Shown: positions 50,532 to 59,788, numbered from the stretch's first letter. The stretch is DNA of 64,000 nt from Chloroflexota bacterium (GCA_012719135.1 JAAYAW010000046.1:17585-81584), one strand, 5' to 3'. Notes: a model not told the origin generated them from the letters alone. Program-made: numbers and translations.

Positions 50532-51457
50532 GATTCCAGCACCTCCACTCTCACTTGCGGGAGCAGCGCATCCACGGCTGCGCGATCCGGAAACGCGGTA
50601 CCATCCAGGCACGCGGCGGCAGTGCCCGTGGCGACGGCCAGGCGCAACAGCTCATCGCCGGATCGATCGAGCGACCAGGCCGCCAGGGCTCCCGCCAGCG
50701 CTGCATCTCCGGCACCCACGCTGTTTACCTCGGCCACTGCGGGCGGCGTGGCGCACCAGGATCGCCCTTCGCCGGCGAAAGCAGCGCCCGCCGCGCCCAG
50801 GGACAGCAACACCCTGTCAGGGCCCAGCCCGCGCAGCGCAGACAACGTCTCGGGCAACCGGCCGGCTGTGGATCGCCCCAACAGCTCGGCCGCTTCGTGC
50901 TCATTGGGCTTGATCAGGTCCGGAACAGCCTGACATCCGGCCGCCAGGGCCGGCCCGCTAGAATCCAGCGCCACCCGCGCACCGTGGCGGTGCGCGACTG
51001 AGATCAAGCGAGCATAGGTGTCCACAGGCGCTCCAGGGGGCAAGCTGCCCGCCAGCGCCACAATATCCCCGGGCGAGAGCAGCGCAGCCAATCGATCCTG
51101 CAGTTCAGAAAGCACGGCCGGCGTTACGGGGGCTCCCGGCTCGTTCAACTTCATGGAGCGGCCTGTGCCGTCCTCGATCACCGTGATATTCGACCGCGTC
51201 TCTCCCATTGTCTCGACGAACTCGCAGCGGAAGTCCCGAGCCCGCAGCCCCTCGACCAGCAGTCTGCCGCCAGAACCAGCGGCCAGGCCCATGATGATAG
51301 AGGGCTGCCCCAGATTTCTGAGCGCTACCGACACATTCACACCCTTACCGCTGTAGTCGAGCGCGGAGCTTGTCGCCCGGTTCACCATCCCCCAGCCAAC
51401 GAACCCGAAATGCAGCGTGCGATCCAAGCTGGGGTTGAGCGTGACGGTCACGATCAC
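50522..51457 (-). CDS. PfkB-family hexose kinase (1-phosphofructokinase/LacC type)
   Basis: A 311-residue kinase of the 1-phosphofructokinase/tagatose-6-phosphate-kinase branch: VTLNPSLDRTLHF at the start, YSGKGVNVSVALRNLGQ, VALAGSLPPGAPVDTYARL, LIKPNEHEAAELLG and the catalytic VNSVGAGDAALAGAL. In this cluster it could phosphorylate a free ketose or a ketose phosphate. GTG 51457 follows GGAGG by nine bases. It is separated by 118 bases from the upstream mtlD-like gene, the only large gap in the block. Confidence 0.88.
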   Translation of the reverse strand: MIVTVTLNPSLDRTLHFGFVGWGMVNRATSSALDYSGKGVNVSVALRNLGQPSIIMGLAAGSGGRLLVEGLRARDFRCEFVETMGETRSNITVIEDGTGRSMKLNEPGAPVTPAVLSELQDRLAALLSPGDIVALAGSLPPGAPVDTYARLISVAHRHGARVALDSSGPALAAGCQAVPDLIKPNEHEAAELLGRSTAGRLPETLSALRGLGPDRVLLSLGAAGAAFAGEGRSWCATPPAVAEVNSVGAGDAALAGALAAWSLDRSGDELLRLAVATGTAAACLDGTAFPDRAAVDALLPQVRVEVLESWP

Positions 51458-51575
51458 TGTTGTCAGCCTCCAAGTCGTACGCGGCCAGGCCGCTCCTGCC
51501 AGATGCGCTGGTAAGCCTCCACGGGCTACAGAATCCCTTTGGGCGCAAGCGCCGCCAGCGCGGCCGGGGCAGAGA

Positions 51576-52757
51576 TCAGGCGAGCCACTCGCCCTCGCGC
51601 AGGAGCGCGTACCTCTCCAGGACGAGACCGCCCAGTGGCTCTTTGGGCGCGATGCCGGACACCGACTGGAGTACGGCCTCCACGCCTTCCTCCGCTATCC
51701 GGCGCTGAATCTCCATGGCCGCCGAATCCCCCGCCGCATCGTAGCTCAGAGCCCCGGCGATCCCCCACGCCAGGCCGTCCGGCGACACCCCTGCCTTCTC
51801 GGCGCACCGGGCTGGGCCTACCAGACGGTCATCGGAAGCCAGCTTGCGGAGTGGATCACGCGCCAGCCGGCGCACTGGATCAGCCAATGCCCGGTTGGCC
51901 AAGCGGGGCCAGAGCCTGGCCACGTGCCCCATGAGATCGCCGACGTCAAAGCCGTGTACCGCGGCCAGCCCGGCCTCCGCCTCGCCCATCGCTGCGGCGA
52001 GCACGGGCCGGACGATGGGGTCCTCCAAAGCCTCGTACCCATACTGGAGCCCGCGGCGGTAGCCCAGGTAACCCATCAGCGCGTGCACGGCGTTATGAAG
52101 GAACAGCTTTCGGGCGATCCAGGGCGAAAAGGGCTGCACGGCATGCATCCCCATGATCCGGGGCGGCTCACCGATGAGCCCCGCCCGATCCACCGGCAAC
52201 TCGGCATAGGGCTCTGCGACGATGGCGCTCAGATCGCGTGCGCGCATCTCGCGGGTGGGCTCCGGCACCATCCGCCCGATGACGACGTCGGCCAGCCCAA
52301 GGTGCTGGCGCGCGTAGACCTGTGCTTCGGCCGTCAGGTGGGATTCCACCAAGGCCCTCAGTGTGCCCGCGGCCTGTGGGATGTTCTCGCACACCAGGAT
52401 GTTCAGGGGCACCTGAACACCGGCATCCATCCTGCGCCGAACCCCCCGTGCGATCAGAGGCGCGATCTCTGCCAACGCACGCGTGCCGACGGCGGTCGCC
52501 CCGAGGGTGGCCGTTGCCAGTTCGGCCGTCACCGCGTCCGAGTCCGTGCTCAACAACCCCTTCACCGGGCTTACCTGTGCATCGCGGCTGCCCGAAGCAT
52601 CGACCAGCGTGAGCGTATAGGCTCCGCGCTGGTTAATCGTCGCGATGAGAGAAGCATCGATATCGACAAAGGTAACGGCATAGCCCGATGCGGTGAACAG
52701 TTGCCCCATAAAACCACGACCGATCGCGCCTGCGCCGAATATGACTCCATTGTCCAT
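51576..52757 (-). CDS. mtlD: Mannitol-1-phosphate 5-dehydrogenase-like protein
   Basis: A 393-residue polyol-phosphate dehydrogenase of the long-chain mannitol dehydrogenase family. VIFGAGAIGRGFMGQLFTASG binds NAD, ILVCENIPQAAG matches the central segment, and KLFLHNAVHALMGYLGY carries the catalytic lysine and the substrate-site Asn/His. It would oxidise mannitol-1-phosphate or a related hexitol phosphate to fructose-6-phosphate. The ATG overlaps the SDR stop by one base (TGATG). Confidence 0.87.
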   Translation of the reverse strand: MDNGVIFGAGAIGRGFMGQLFTASGYAVTFVDIDASLIATINQRGAYTLTLVDASGSRDAQVSPVKGLLSTDSDAVTAELATATLGATAVGTRALAEIAPLIARGVRRRMDAGVQVPLNILVCENIPQAAGTLRALVESHLTAEAQVYARQHLGLADVVIGRMVPEPTREMRARDLSAIVAEPYAELPVDRAGLIGEPPRIMGMHAVQPFSPWIARKLFLHNAVHALMGYLGYRRGLQYGYEALEDPIVRPVLAAAMGEAEAGLAAVHGFDVGDLMGHVARLWPRLANRALADPVRRLARDPLRKLASDDRLVGPARCAEKAGVSPDGLAWGIAGALSYDAAGDSAAMEIQRRIAEEGVEAVLQSVSGIAPKEPLGGLVLERYALLREGEWLA

Positions 52758-53554
52758 CAGCTCATCTCCTGTCCCCCGGTCACATTCACGGCCTGCCCCG
52801 TCATGTACGAGGACTCGTCCGAAGCGAGAAACACAAGCACGTTGGCGACATCCTCATACGTGCAGCCGCGCTTCATGGGTACCTGCTCTACATAGCGCGC
52901 CCGTACTTGCTCCGGAGTGATGCCCCATCGCTCCGCATACTGCGCGTACAGGCTGTTCACCCAGAGGGGAGAATCCAGCAGATTGCCGGGGCAGATGGCA
53001 TTCACCCGGATATGGTCCTCCGCCAACTCCAGCGCCAGCGACTGCGTCAGGCCAATGCCTCCGAATTTGCTTGCGGCATAGGCCGAGTTCTTGTAGCTCC
53101 CCTTCTTGCCGGACTTGCTGTTGATCTGAATGATCACGCCGCCGCCCTGGCGCTTCATGATGCGCGCGGCTGCACGAGCGACGTGAAAGTATCCCGTCAG
53201 ATTCACGGCGATGACCGCTGCCCACCGGGCCGGGTCGATATCATCCACCGCCCCTGAGAAAAGGATGCCGGCGTTGGATACGACAACGTCCAGACGGCCC
53301 AAACGCGCTGCGGCCTCCTCCAGAGCGGCTTCGGTGCCCACGGGATCGGTGACGTCGGCGTGTACGGCGAACACATCCACTCCCGTCTCCGCCGCCACCT
53401 CCGCCGCAGTCGCGCGGGCTGCAGAATCGGCGATGTCCGCAACGGCCACACGGGCACCTTCTCGAGCCAGGCGCTCGACGAGAGCGCGTCCGAGGCCTTG
53501 CGCGGCCCCCGTCACGAGGGCGGCCTTGCCGGCCAGCCGTCCCACGCCGCTCAC
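52757..53554 (-). CDS. srlD: Sorbitol-6-phosphate 2-dehydrogenase-like SDR
   Basis: A 265-residue SDR. The NAD motif is VTGAAQGLGRALVERL, the active Ser-Tyr-Lys lies in INSKSGKKGSYKNSAYAASKFGG (landmark NSAYAASKFGG), and ICPGNLLDSPLW and SSYMTGQAVNVTGGQEM match SrlD almost end to end. SrlD converts sorbitol-6-phosphate to fructose-6-phosphate. GTG 53554 overlaps the upstream dehydrogenase stop (GTGA). It sits between a SorE-like and an MtlD-like gene. Confidence 0.88.
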   Translation of the reverse strand: MSGVGRLAGKAALVTGAAQGLGRALVERLAREGARVAVADIADSAARATAAEVAAETGVDVFAVHADVTDPVGTEAALEEAAARLGRLDVVVSNAGILFSGAVDDIDPARWAAVIAVNLTGYFHVARAAARIMKRQGGGVIIQINSKSGKKGSYKNSAYAASKFGGIGLTQSLALELAEDHIRVNAICPGNLLDSPLWVNSLYAQYAERWGITPEQVRARYVEQVPMKRGCTYEDVANVLVFLASDESSYMTGQAVNVTGGQEMS

Positions 53555-55281
53555 GGCAGCAACTCTTCGAGGAACGCGCGCTCGGCCGCGACGGTCCAGC
53601 TGGCGTTAGGCCCCAGCAGAGCGTGCACCCGAGGCAGCCGGTCCTCCAGATCCGACAGCATGGTGAGTGGAAAGTCCAGAACCTGAGGGTAGATCACCAC
53701 TTTGCCAGGATAGCGGCTGTTCATGACTCCCTCCAGCCCCTCGCGAGCGGCGCAGAGCCCCGCTATCGCCACCACTGACAGGTTCGGATCGAGCGCACCC
53801 GTCTCGGTGACGTCCAGCATGTGGCGAAGATCGCCGATCAACGAACCGCTGGAGCCCACAAGGCGCACGCCACGCTCCACGACAGCACAGAGATCCAGGG
53901 GACCACGCGTGCCGCGAGGCAATCCCGCGAACACGTTCACGACACCGCCCGAGGCCATCATCGCCAGAGCATCGGAGACGACCAGCGCGCTCGGAGCCAG
54001 GATGATGACATCGTCATACCCTTCCCCTTCCGTCGCATCCCACATCTGGCGGTTGAAGGCTTTCGGCTGCCGCCCCTGGGAGGCCATCGTGAGCACCTGA
54101 GTTTCGTTGCTATGAGATGCGATGAGCTCTGCAAACTTGGCCGGCAAGAGAGCGAGGCGATCCATCACCCGCGATGTTGCGACGATCAGCCGCGGCGGGG
54201 TGTCCGCTTGAAGCGCGCGCTGAAAGTGCATCTGCCCCATGGGGCCGGCGGCACCCACGAGGGCCAGGCGCCCGCCGGGCAGCAAGTCCCCACGGATCGG
54301 CGCATAGGCTGCCTCGATCCTCGTTGAGGCCGTGCCCAAGAGTCCGATGTGGTCATAGTGCAGCCGGCCGATATCCACCTGGGCCGGCGCATCCAGTCCC
54401 TCCGCCCCAATGAGAGCCAGTATTGCTCCCCGAGCGGCCAGAGGCTCGAGCCGCTCGTAGAGGGCCGCATCGGGCCCCAGCAATACGATATCATCCCAGG
54501 CCCCCCCAGGCAGGCCCTCGAGCGTGTCCGCGGAGACACAGGTGACGCCCCGCTCGCCTGCGGCAGAGAGCAGTTCGACCTTCAGACGTTCCGGAAGGCC
54601 GAGCGCCACGATCTCCGATGGAAGGTCCTCGGGATCGAAGGGATCCCCCAGGGAAGTGGCCGGATCCGTTGCGGGGCCGGCCGCCACGAGCACCCGACCG
54701 CCGCCCTTCCAGCGGGTGCGATACGCGATGCCGTAGGAGGCCACCACGCACGCCCAGGGCTCCGTCAGCGCTCCCTGGGCATAGCCCGTCTCCTCGGACA
54801 TGGGGAGGAGATAGCAGCCTTCGTCCCCGTTCAGGATCTCCTTGCCCACGACGTTGTACTGGGAAAGGCCGCCCTGCAGCGCATAGCCGTAGGCCAGCCC
54901 GATGCCTTGATAGTAGATATCGGCCTGGATGATGTACCGCTCGCCACAAGAGAACCGATCCAGCAGGCACTCGCCGACGGCGACCACGGTGAGCGCCACC
55001 TCATGGCCCAGCACCACGGGATTCTCCCGCATGTTGCGCCCGTTCAGCCGTGGATGCGATTCTCCGGCGGAGATGACCTTTGTGTCCGAAAAGCAGAGGC
55101 CCACCGCATCGTGTCTCACCAGCAGCTCGTCCGGGCCGGGGATGGGGAGCGGCACCGCGATCGGCTGCCCGTCACGCCCCAGACTCTCCAGTCCCTGGCC
55201 ATAAAGCGGCCAGATCCAGTGCCGTTCCGGAAGGGGAGACGTGGCGCGGCGGTATGCGTCGATCTTGCTTGAGCGAGTCAC
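53551..55281 (-). CDS. SorE-like zinc dehydrogenase with extra Rossmann-like unit
   Basis: A 576-residue medium-chain dehydrogenase; relatives have 350-420. The catalytic half (about 30-200) carries DAVGLCFSDTKVISAG, NPVVLGHEVALTVV and QGGLSQYNVVGKEILNGDEG, close to L-sorbose-1-phosphate reductase. Then come two nucleotide-binding-like units: a first (about 205-340) with GRVLVAAGP and a degraded glycine motif, and a second (about 345-540) with GGRLALVGAAGPMGQMHFQRA. This suggests an internal duplication of the Rossmann half. It overlaps the next gene by four bases. Confidence 0.75.
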   Translation of the reverse strand: MTRSSKIDAYRRATSPLPERHWIWPLYGQGLESLGRDGQPIAVPLPIPGPDELLVRHDAVGLCFSDTKVISAGESHPRLNGRNMRENPVVLGHEVALTVVAVGECLLDRFSCGERYIIQADIYYQGIGLAYGYALQGGLSQYNVVGKEILNGDEGCYLLPMSEETGYAQGALTEPWACVVASYGIAYRTRWKGGGRVLVAAGPATDPATSLGDPFDPEDLPSEIVALGLPERLKVELLSAAGERGVTCVSADTLEGLPGGAWDDIVLLGPDAALYERLEPLAARGAILALIGAEGLDAPAQVDIGRLHYDHIGLLGTASTRIEAAYAPIRGDLLPGGRLALVGAAGPMGQMHFQRALQADTPPRLIVATSRVMDRLALLPAKFAELIASHSNETQVLTMASQGRQPKAFNRQMWDATEGEGYDDVIILAPSALVVSDALAMMASGGVVNVFAGLPRGTRGPLDLCAVVERGVRLVGSSGSLIGDLRHMLDVTETGALDPNLSVVAIAGLCAAREGLEGVMNSRYPGKVVIYPQVLDFPLTMLSDLEDRLPRVHALLGPNASWTVAAERAFLEELLP

Positions 55282-55296
55282 GATGCTTCTCTCCTG

Positions 55297-56073
55297 TTAC
55301 TGCCCTGCCAATGCCCTCCGGCGATAAAGTTCATCGGGCCTTGTGTGGATCCGATCGACGTTGGCCGGGGTGAGGTAATGCGCGCCCCCCAGTGCGGCGG
55401 TGCCCAACAGCACGCGACAGGTCTTGACGTACATGGAGGTGATGTTGTCCACTTCCTGCGGCGAGGCTCCCAGAGCGATGAGCCCGTGATTCTGCATCAG
55501 GATCACCTTGGGCGGCATGCCCCATTCCTCCGCGTAGATGTGCATCGCCTCTCGAACGGCCACGGCCAGCTCAAAGCCCGGATCGGTGTACGGCACATAG
55601 GCGGGGGCCGGCCCACAGACGACGATCTCGTCAGGGAACAACCTCCCGGAAATCGCCAGCTCCACGGCCTGCGAGCACATCACGGCGTTGACGGCAACCG
55701 GGTGCGTGTGCGCGATAAAGCGAACGCCCATCTCCCTGAGCGCCAGGGCATGCAGCACCGTCTCCACCGAGGGCCTGCGAGGATCGCCCGAATCCACACG
55801 GGCCTCGTCGAGGAGGACCTTGAGATCGCGATCGGTGCAGGATGTGCGCTCGGCAATGGCGCAGACGGGATCCAGCCGCAACCGTACAAAGGACGAGGGT
55901 GTCGCCTGAGCGAGTTGGGTCCCGCTCGCCTTGACCCAGAAGGTGCCATCTCCCACATCAGCGGACGTATTGCCCTCTCCCAGGATCACCAGGTCACGCT
56001 CGGACCGCCCCAACTCCAGCGACATGGCCACCAGCGAGTCCAGAGTGGCCAGGGCTTGCTCGTCCATTCTCAT
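55297..56073 (-). CDS. Class II aldolase (fuculose/rhamnulose-1-phosphate aldolase type)
   Basis: A 258-residue zinc aldolase of the class II/adducin family. LVILGEGNTSADVGDGTFWVKASGT is the phosphate-binding start, IAHTHPVAVNAVMCS gives two zinc His, and MQNHGLIALGASPQEV the third. Such enzymes split ketose-1-phosphates to dihydroxyacetone phosphate and an aldehyde. It overlaps the isomerase gene by ATGA, so the pair is coupled. The substrate could be rhamnulose-, fuculose- or another ketose-1-phosphate. Confidence 0.87.
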   Translation of the reverse strand: MRMDEQALATLDSLVAMSLELGRSERDLVILGEGNTSADVGDGTFWVKASGTQLAQATPSSFVRLRLDPVCAIAERTSCTDRDLKVLLDEARVDSGDPRRPSVETVLHALALREMGVRFIAHTHPVAVNAVMCSQAVELAISGRLFPDEIVVCGPAPAYVPYTDPGFELAVAVREAMHIYAEEWGMPPKVILMQNHGLIALGASPQEVDNITSMYVKTCRVLLGTAALGGAHYLTPANVDRIHTRPDELYRRRALAGQ

Positions 56074-57299
56074 GCCCCCTGAAAACCGGCGCCGCCATCC
56101 GCCACGCCGCGTTCCGCAACGATCTTGTCCTGGTAGCCACTGCGCAGGTAGGCCTGCAGCGGATCGGGATCAAGCCCGATCTCCTCCCTCATCGCGGCGA
56201 GCAGCGGGCGAACATCGGTGCGGTAGGCATCCAGCAGGATCTCCTCTGCCTTGATGATGCAGCCGCTCTCCTGCGCCTCTCTCAGCGATGTCCGATCGAC
56301 CAGCAGGGCTTGCGCGTAGGCCACCTGCACATTGATGACGGATTGGATCAGCGCGGGGATCTTGGGCTTGAGGTTGACGGACTCATCGAGCATATAGGCC
56401 ACATCCACGTCAACCGATGGATCGCACTCTGCGTCGATCAGCTCGCAAAAGATCAGGAACAACTCATAGGGATTGATGGAGCCCACAGTGAGATCGTCAT
56501 CAGCGTACTTTTTATTGTTAAAGTGGAAACCTCCGAGACGCCCTTCGTCCAGCAGCAGCGCGACAATCTGCTCGATATTGGTCCCCAGGGGGTGGTGTCC
56601 CAGATCAACCAGGACCTTGGCGCGCTCACCCAGCCGCGACGCCATGAGGTAAGACATGCCCCAATCGCCGAGATCGGTCATGTAAAAGGCGGGCTCAAAG
56701 AACTTGTACTCGATGAGCAGGCGCATGGGGTCCGGCATCGCGGCGTAGATCTCGCTCAGAGCGTCGATCAGGCGATGCTTGCGACCACGAATGCTATCCT
56801 GCCCGGGGGATGATGTACCATCGGCCAGCCAGAGGCTGATGTCTCGGGAGCCCACCGTCCGGGCGATCTCGATGCACTCCAGACAGTGATCGATGGCAAG
56901 ACGGCGAATGGCCGGATCCGGGTTGGTCAGGGACCCAAGCCGGTACGCGTCATCCTGGAAGAGATTGGGGTTAATCGCGCCCAGCTCAAGGCCCAGCGAG
57001 GCAGCATGCTCCTTGAGCACGCCATAGTCGTCTACGCGATCCCAGGGGATGTGCAGCGCTACCGAGGGGGCCACTCCGGTGTACCTGTGGACCTGGGCGG
57101 CGTCCGCAAGCTTCTCCCTGGCCGTCCGAGCGGCGCCGGGCTGGTTGAACACCTTGAACCGCGTGCCAGAATCGGCATAGCCCCAGGAAGGGGTCTCGAT
57201 GTGCTGCGCCCGTAGAGCCGCCAGCACGCCCGGCACATCGATGCCACGCGCGCTGAGGTGATCGGCAAGAACGCTGTAAGCCTCCCGCCACTGGCCCAT
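56070..57299 (-). CDS. L-rhamnose-isomerase-type sugar isomerase
   Basis: A 409-residue sugar isomerase of the RhaI group found in rhizobia, actinobacteria and Chloroflexota. Metal-site motifs are visible: ALHIPWDRVDDY, ISLWLADGTSSPGQDSIRGR, LLIEYKFFEPAFYMTDLGDWG, LVDLGHHPLGTNIEQIV and GGFHFNNKKYADDDL. RhaI enzymes interconvert L-rhamnose and L-rhamnulose but often accept other aldoses. AAGGAGG lies before ATG 57299. It follows the DeoR-type regulator and is coupled to the aldolase. No FGGY rhamnulokinase is present, so L-rhamnose as natural substrate is not certain. Confidence 0.85.
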   Translation of the reverse strand: MGQWREAYSVLADHLSARGIDVPGVLAALRAQHIETPSWGYADSGTRFKVFNQPGAARTAREKLADAAQVHRYTGVAPSVALHIPWDRVDDYGVLKEHAASLGLELGAINPNLFQDDAYRLGSLTNPDPAIRRLAIDHCLECIEIARTVGSRDISLWLADGTSSPGQDSIRGRKHRLIDALSEIYAAMPDPMRLLIEYKFFEPAFYMTDLGDWGMSYLMASRLGERAKVLVDLGHHPLGTNIEQIVALLLDEGRLGGFHFNNKKYADDDLTVGSINPYELFLIFCELIDAECDPSVDVDVAYMLDESVNLKPKIPALIQSVINVQVAYAQALLVDRTSLREAQESGCIIKAEEILLDAYRTDVRPLLAAMREEIGLDPDPLQAYLRSGYQDKIVAERGVADGGAGFQGA

Positions 57300-57348
57300 A
57301 TTGCCTCCTTGAAATATCGTGCCGTGGGTGCTGCGAGGCCCGCTGGAG

Positions 57349-58122
57349 CTAGACCACGATCACCTCTACCCCCCGCTCCCTCAGTGCCTCGAGTATCTCA
57401 ACTGGAGCGTCCTGATCCGTGATCAACCGATGGATCTGATCCACTGACACGATGGTAGAGAAGGCGACCGTTCCGAACTTGCTGGAATCCACCATCACTG
57501 TGATCTCGCGCCCAGCCCGAACGTACTCGCGTTTGAGCTCGACCTCGTCACGATTGGGGTCCGACAGACCAGTCTCCATCGTAAAGCCGCGCCCACTGAA
57601 AAACACCTTCTGCAGGTTGATATCGTTAGATGCCGGCCGAGAAGACGGCCCAATGACAGAGCCGGACTCGCGCCATATCCTACCCCCAGGTATCATCACG
57701 TTGATTCCCGGGGCACGCAACAACTCAACAGCCACGTGCAGCCCCGTGGTCACTACGGCGAGATCACGATGATTCAGCAGGTGCCTCGCCATATGCCACG
57801 CCGTGGTGCTCGCATCCAGAACGACGGACTCGCCGTCCCTCACCAGGGCGGCGGCAGCGGCACCGATCCGATCCTTGATCTGCGCCTGCGTTCGTTGCCG
57901 GGCCGAGAACGACAGGATCTCATCACTGGAATGCAGCGGTACGGCCCCGCCATGGGTGCGTTGTAGCTGACCATCCGCCTCGAGACTATCCAGATCCGTG
58001 CGGATGGTCACAGCGGAAACACCCAGATCATCGCTCAACTCTGAGACCGAAACGTACCCGGTCTGCTGCAGTTTGTCCAGTATCAGATCAAGCCGTTCTT
58101 GACGGTATAGCCTTCGAGACAT
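57349..58122 (-). CDS. DeoR/GlpR-family transcriptional regulator
   Basis: A 257-residue regulator. The N-terminal winged helix (RQERLDLILDKLQQTGYVSVSELSDDLGVSAVTIRTDLDSLEADG) is of DeoR type (landmark VSAVTIRTDLDSL). The C-terminal sugar-phosphate isomerase-like sensor domain has VVLDASTTAWHMARHL and VMVDSSKFGTVAFSTIV. These repressors usually respond to a sugar phosphate made by the genes they control. It is the first gene of the ketose/hexitol block and likely autoregulated; its own promoter is at 58165-58193. Confidence 0.9.
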   Translation of the reverse strand: MSRRLYRQERLDLILDKLQQTGYVSVSELSDDLGVSAVTIRTDLDSLEADGQLQRTHGGAVPLHSSDEILSFSARQRTQAQIKDRIGAAAAALVRDGESVVLDASTTAWHMARHLLNHRDLAVVTTGLHVAVELLRAPGINVMIPGGRIWRESGSVIGPSSRPASNDINLQKVFFSGRGFTMETGLSDPNRDEVELKREYVRAGREITVMVDSSKFGTVAFSTIVSVDQIHRLITDQDAPVEILEALRERGVEVIVV

Positions 58123-58164
58123 AGTAGCTTTCGTCTTCTTTCCTTTTGTTGACTGATGTCGTGA

Positions 58165-58193
58165 ATTCTAGCACCCGCTAAGGCATTCGTCAA
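58165..58193 (-). promoter_or_regulatory. Promoter of the DeoR-led sugar operon
   Basis: On the minus strand: TTGACG (58188-58193), exactly 17 bases, TAGAAT (58165-58170). Downstream, GAAAG occurs twice 8 bases apart before the ATG, a possible but unproven operator. Confidence 0.7.
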
Positions 58194-58300
58194 CCCTGCC
58201 GCACGCCTTACATCCGCCATAATACTTAGTCGCCTAACCTTGAGGCAAAGAGATAACCGGAGTGGGCGCGCAGCATGCCCACCGCTGGACACTCAGTCCG

Positions 58301-59680
58301 CTATCCGCTCCACAGGAGGCGGCTTTGGGCGTTGTGCCGGGCAACCAGAGCAGGCACATCGGCCGTGAGCAGTTGCCCGCCCTCCACGATGACGCGCCCG
58401 TTGATGACACTGAGATCGACGTGTCCGGGTATGCAGAACAGCAGCGCTCCCAGCGGATCAGCCTGAGCTCCGGCCAGCGGCAGTTGCTCCACATCATACC
58501 CTATCAGATCGGCACACATCCCCGGCGCGAGGGCGCCCAGATCGTCGCGACACAGCACCGCCGCGCCGCCCAGGGTGGCCATCTCCAACGCCTGACGCGC
58601 CGAGAGCGCCTCGGCTCCCGAGAGAACGCGCTGCAGCAGCATCGCCTGGCGGGCCTCCGCCAGCATATTGCTTGAGTCGTTACTCGCGCTCCCATCTACC
58701 GCCAGGCTCACGCGGACGCCCGCATCCAGCATCGCGCGCACAGGGGCGATCCCTGAGCCCAGGCGCATGTTGCTGGAGGGACAGTGTGCCACGCCGGTGT
58801 TCGTCTCCGCTAGCAGCGCGATCTCATCCGAGTTGAGGTGCACGGCGTGAGCCCACCAGACATCCGGCCCCACCCAGCCAAGCGAAGCCATATAGGCAGC
58901 GGGCCGCATGCCCACTCGCTCCAGAGTATACTCTTCCTCATCTCGGGTCTCGGCCACATGCGTGTGGAGAAGTACGCCGTAGGCGCGCGCCAACTCTGCG
59001 GACCTGCGCATCAGGTCCTCCGATACATTAAAGGGGGCGCACGGCGCGACCGCGATCCGGCACATGGCTCCCGGCGTGGAATCATGCCAGCGCTCGATCG
59101 CCTCACGCGTATCCAGCAGGAGGGCGTCCTCATCCTCAACCGTAGCGTCTGGGGGTAAGCCGCCCTTGGATTCGCCGATCGACATGCTGCCCCGGCACGG
59201 GTGAAAGCGCACGCCAAGTTCCTGAGCCGCGCGGATCTCGTCGTCAATCCGCGCACCGTTGGCGTAGAGATACAGGTGATCGCTGACCGTGGTAGCTCCG
59301 GTGAGCACGAGCTCGCACAGGGCCACCTGGGCACTGACGTACACCATCTCGGGGGTGAGCCGGCTCCAGCGCGGATAGTGGTTCACCAGCCAATCGAAGA
59401 GCGGTCGATCCTGCGCCCCTGGAAGCGCGCGGGTGAGAGACTGGAAGAGGTGATGGTGGGTGTTGACCATGCCAGGCATGATGACCAGCCGCGACGCATC
59501 GAGGCGGTGAAACCCCTGCTCGCGGCCAGCCAGCTCCCTGACGCTGGGATCCAGTTCATCCGCCGGACCGACCCACCGTATGAGCCCTCCCTCGATCCAG
59601 ATGGCTCCGTCCGCGATCTCACGCCTCTCGGCATCCATCGTGGCGACGAGCCGGGCATGATCAACTAGAAGCCTCTCCAT
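58301..59680 (-). CDS. Amidohydrolase, 8-oxoguanine deaminase-like
   Basis: A 459-residue metal-dependent deaminase of the AtzB/TrzN/8-oxoguanine deaminase group. The metal His pair lies in MPGMVNTHHHLFQSLTRAL, further ligands in LLHTHVAETRDEEEY, WWAHAVHLNSDEIALL and SLAVDGSASNDSSNML (Asp). ATG 59680 is chosen because MERLLVDHARLVATMD matches the family start; the frame runs on to 59749. It probably deaminates an oxidised or modified purine or a related heterocycle. It is unrelated to the neighbouring sugar genes. Confidence 0.85.
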   Translation of the reverse strand: MERLLVDHARLVATMDAERREIADGAIWIEGGLIRWVGPADELDPSVRELAGREQGFHRLDASRLVIMPGMVNTHHHLFQSLTRALPGAQDRPLFDWLVNHYPRWSRLTPEMVYVSAQVALCELVLTGATTVSDHLYLYANGARIDDEIRAAQELGVRFHPCRGSMSIGESKGGLPPDATVEDEDALLLDTREAIERWHDSTPGAMCRIAVAPCAPFNVSEDLMRRSAELARAYGVLLHTHVAETRDEEEYTLERVGMRPAAYMASLGWVGPDVWWAHAVHLNSDEIALLAETNTGVAHCPSSNMRLGSGIAPVRAMLDAGVRVSLAVDGSASNDSSNMLAEARQAMLLQRVLSGAEALSARQALEMATLGGAAVLCRDDLGALAPGMCADLIGYDVEQLPLAGAQADPLGALLFCIPGHVDLSVINGRVIVEGGQLLTADVPALVARHNAQSRLLWSG

Positions 59681-59727
59681 CGTTCGTCCCCCTACTCTGG
59701 CCCGGCGCAAGCTGCCTTCGGACCCCG

Positions 59728-59757
59728 TTGAAATCCAGCAACACTCCATGCTATACT
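59728..59757 (+). promoter_or_regulatory. Promoter of the small membrane protein/VanZ genes
   Basis: TTGAAA (59728-59733), 18-base spacer, TATACT (59752-59757), 31 bases before the ATG at 59789. Confidence 0.6.
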
Positions 59758-59788
59758 GCGCCCGTCGGCGGTCTTTTGGGGGAGCATC

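Noticed and set aside
49611..50933. A 440-codon open frame on the plus strand
   Set aside because: It is antisense to the RibD-type reductase and kinase genes and has no domain-like features.
51417..52895. A 492-codon open frame on the plus strand
   Set aside because: It is antisense to the mtlD-like gene and parts of its neighbours, which are well supported by motifs and overlaps.
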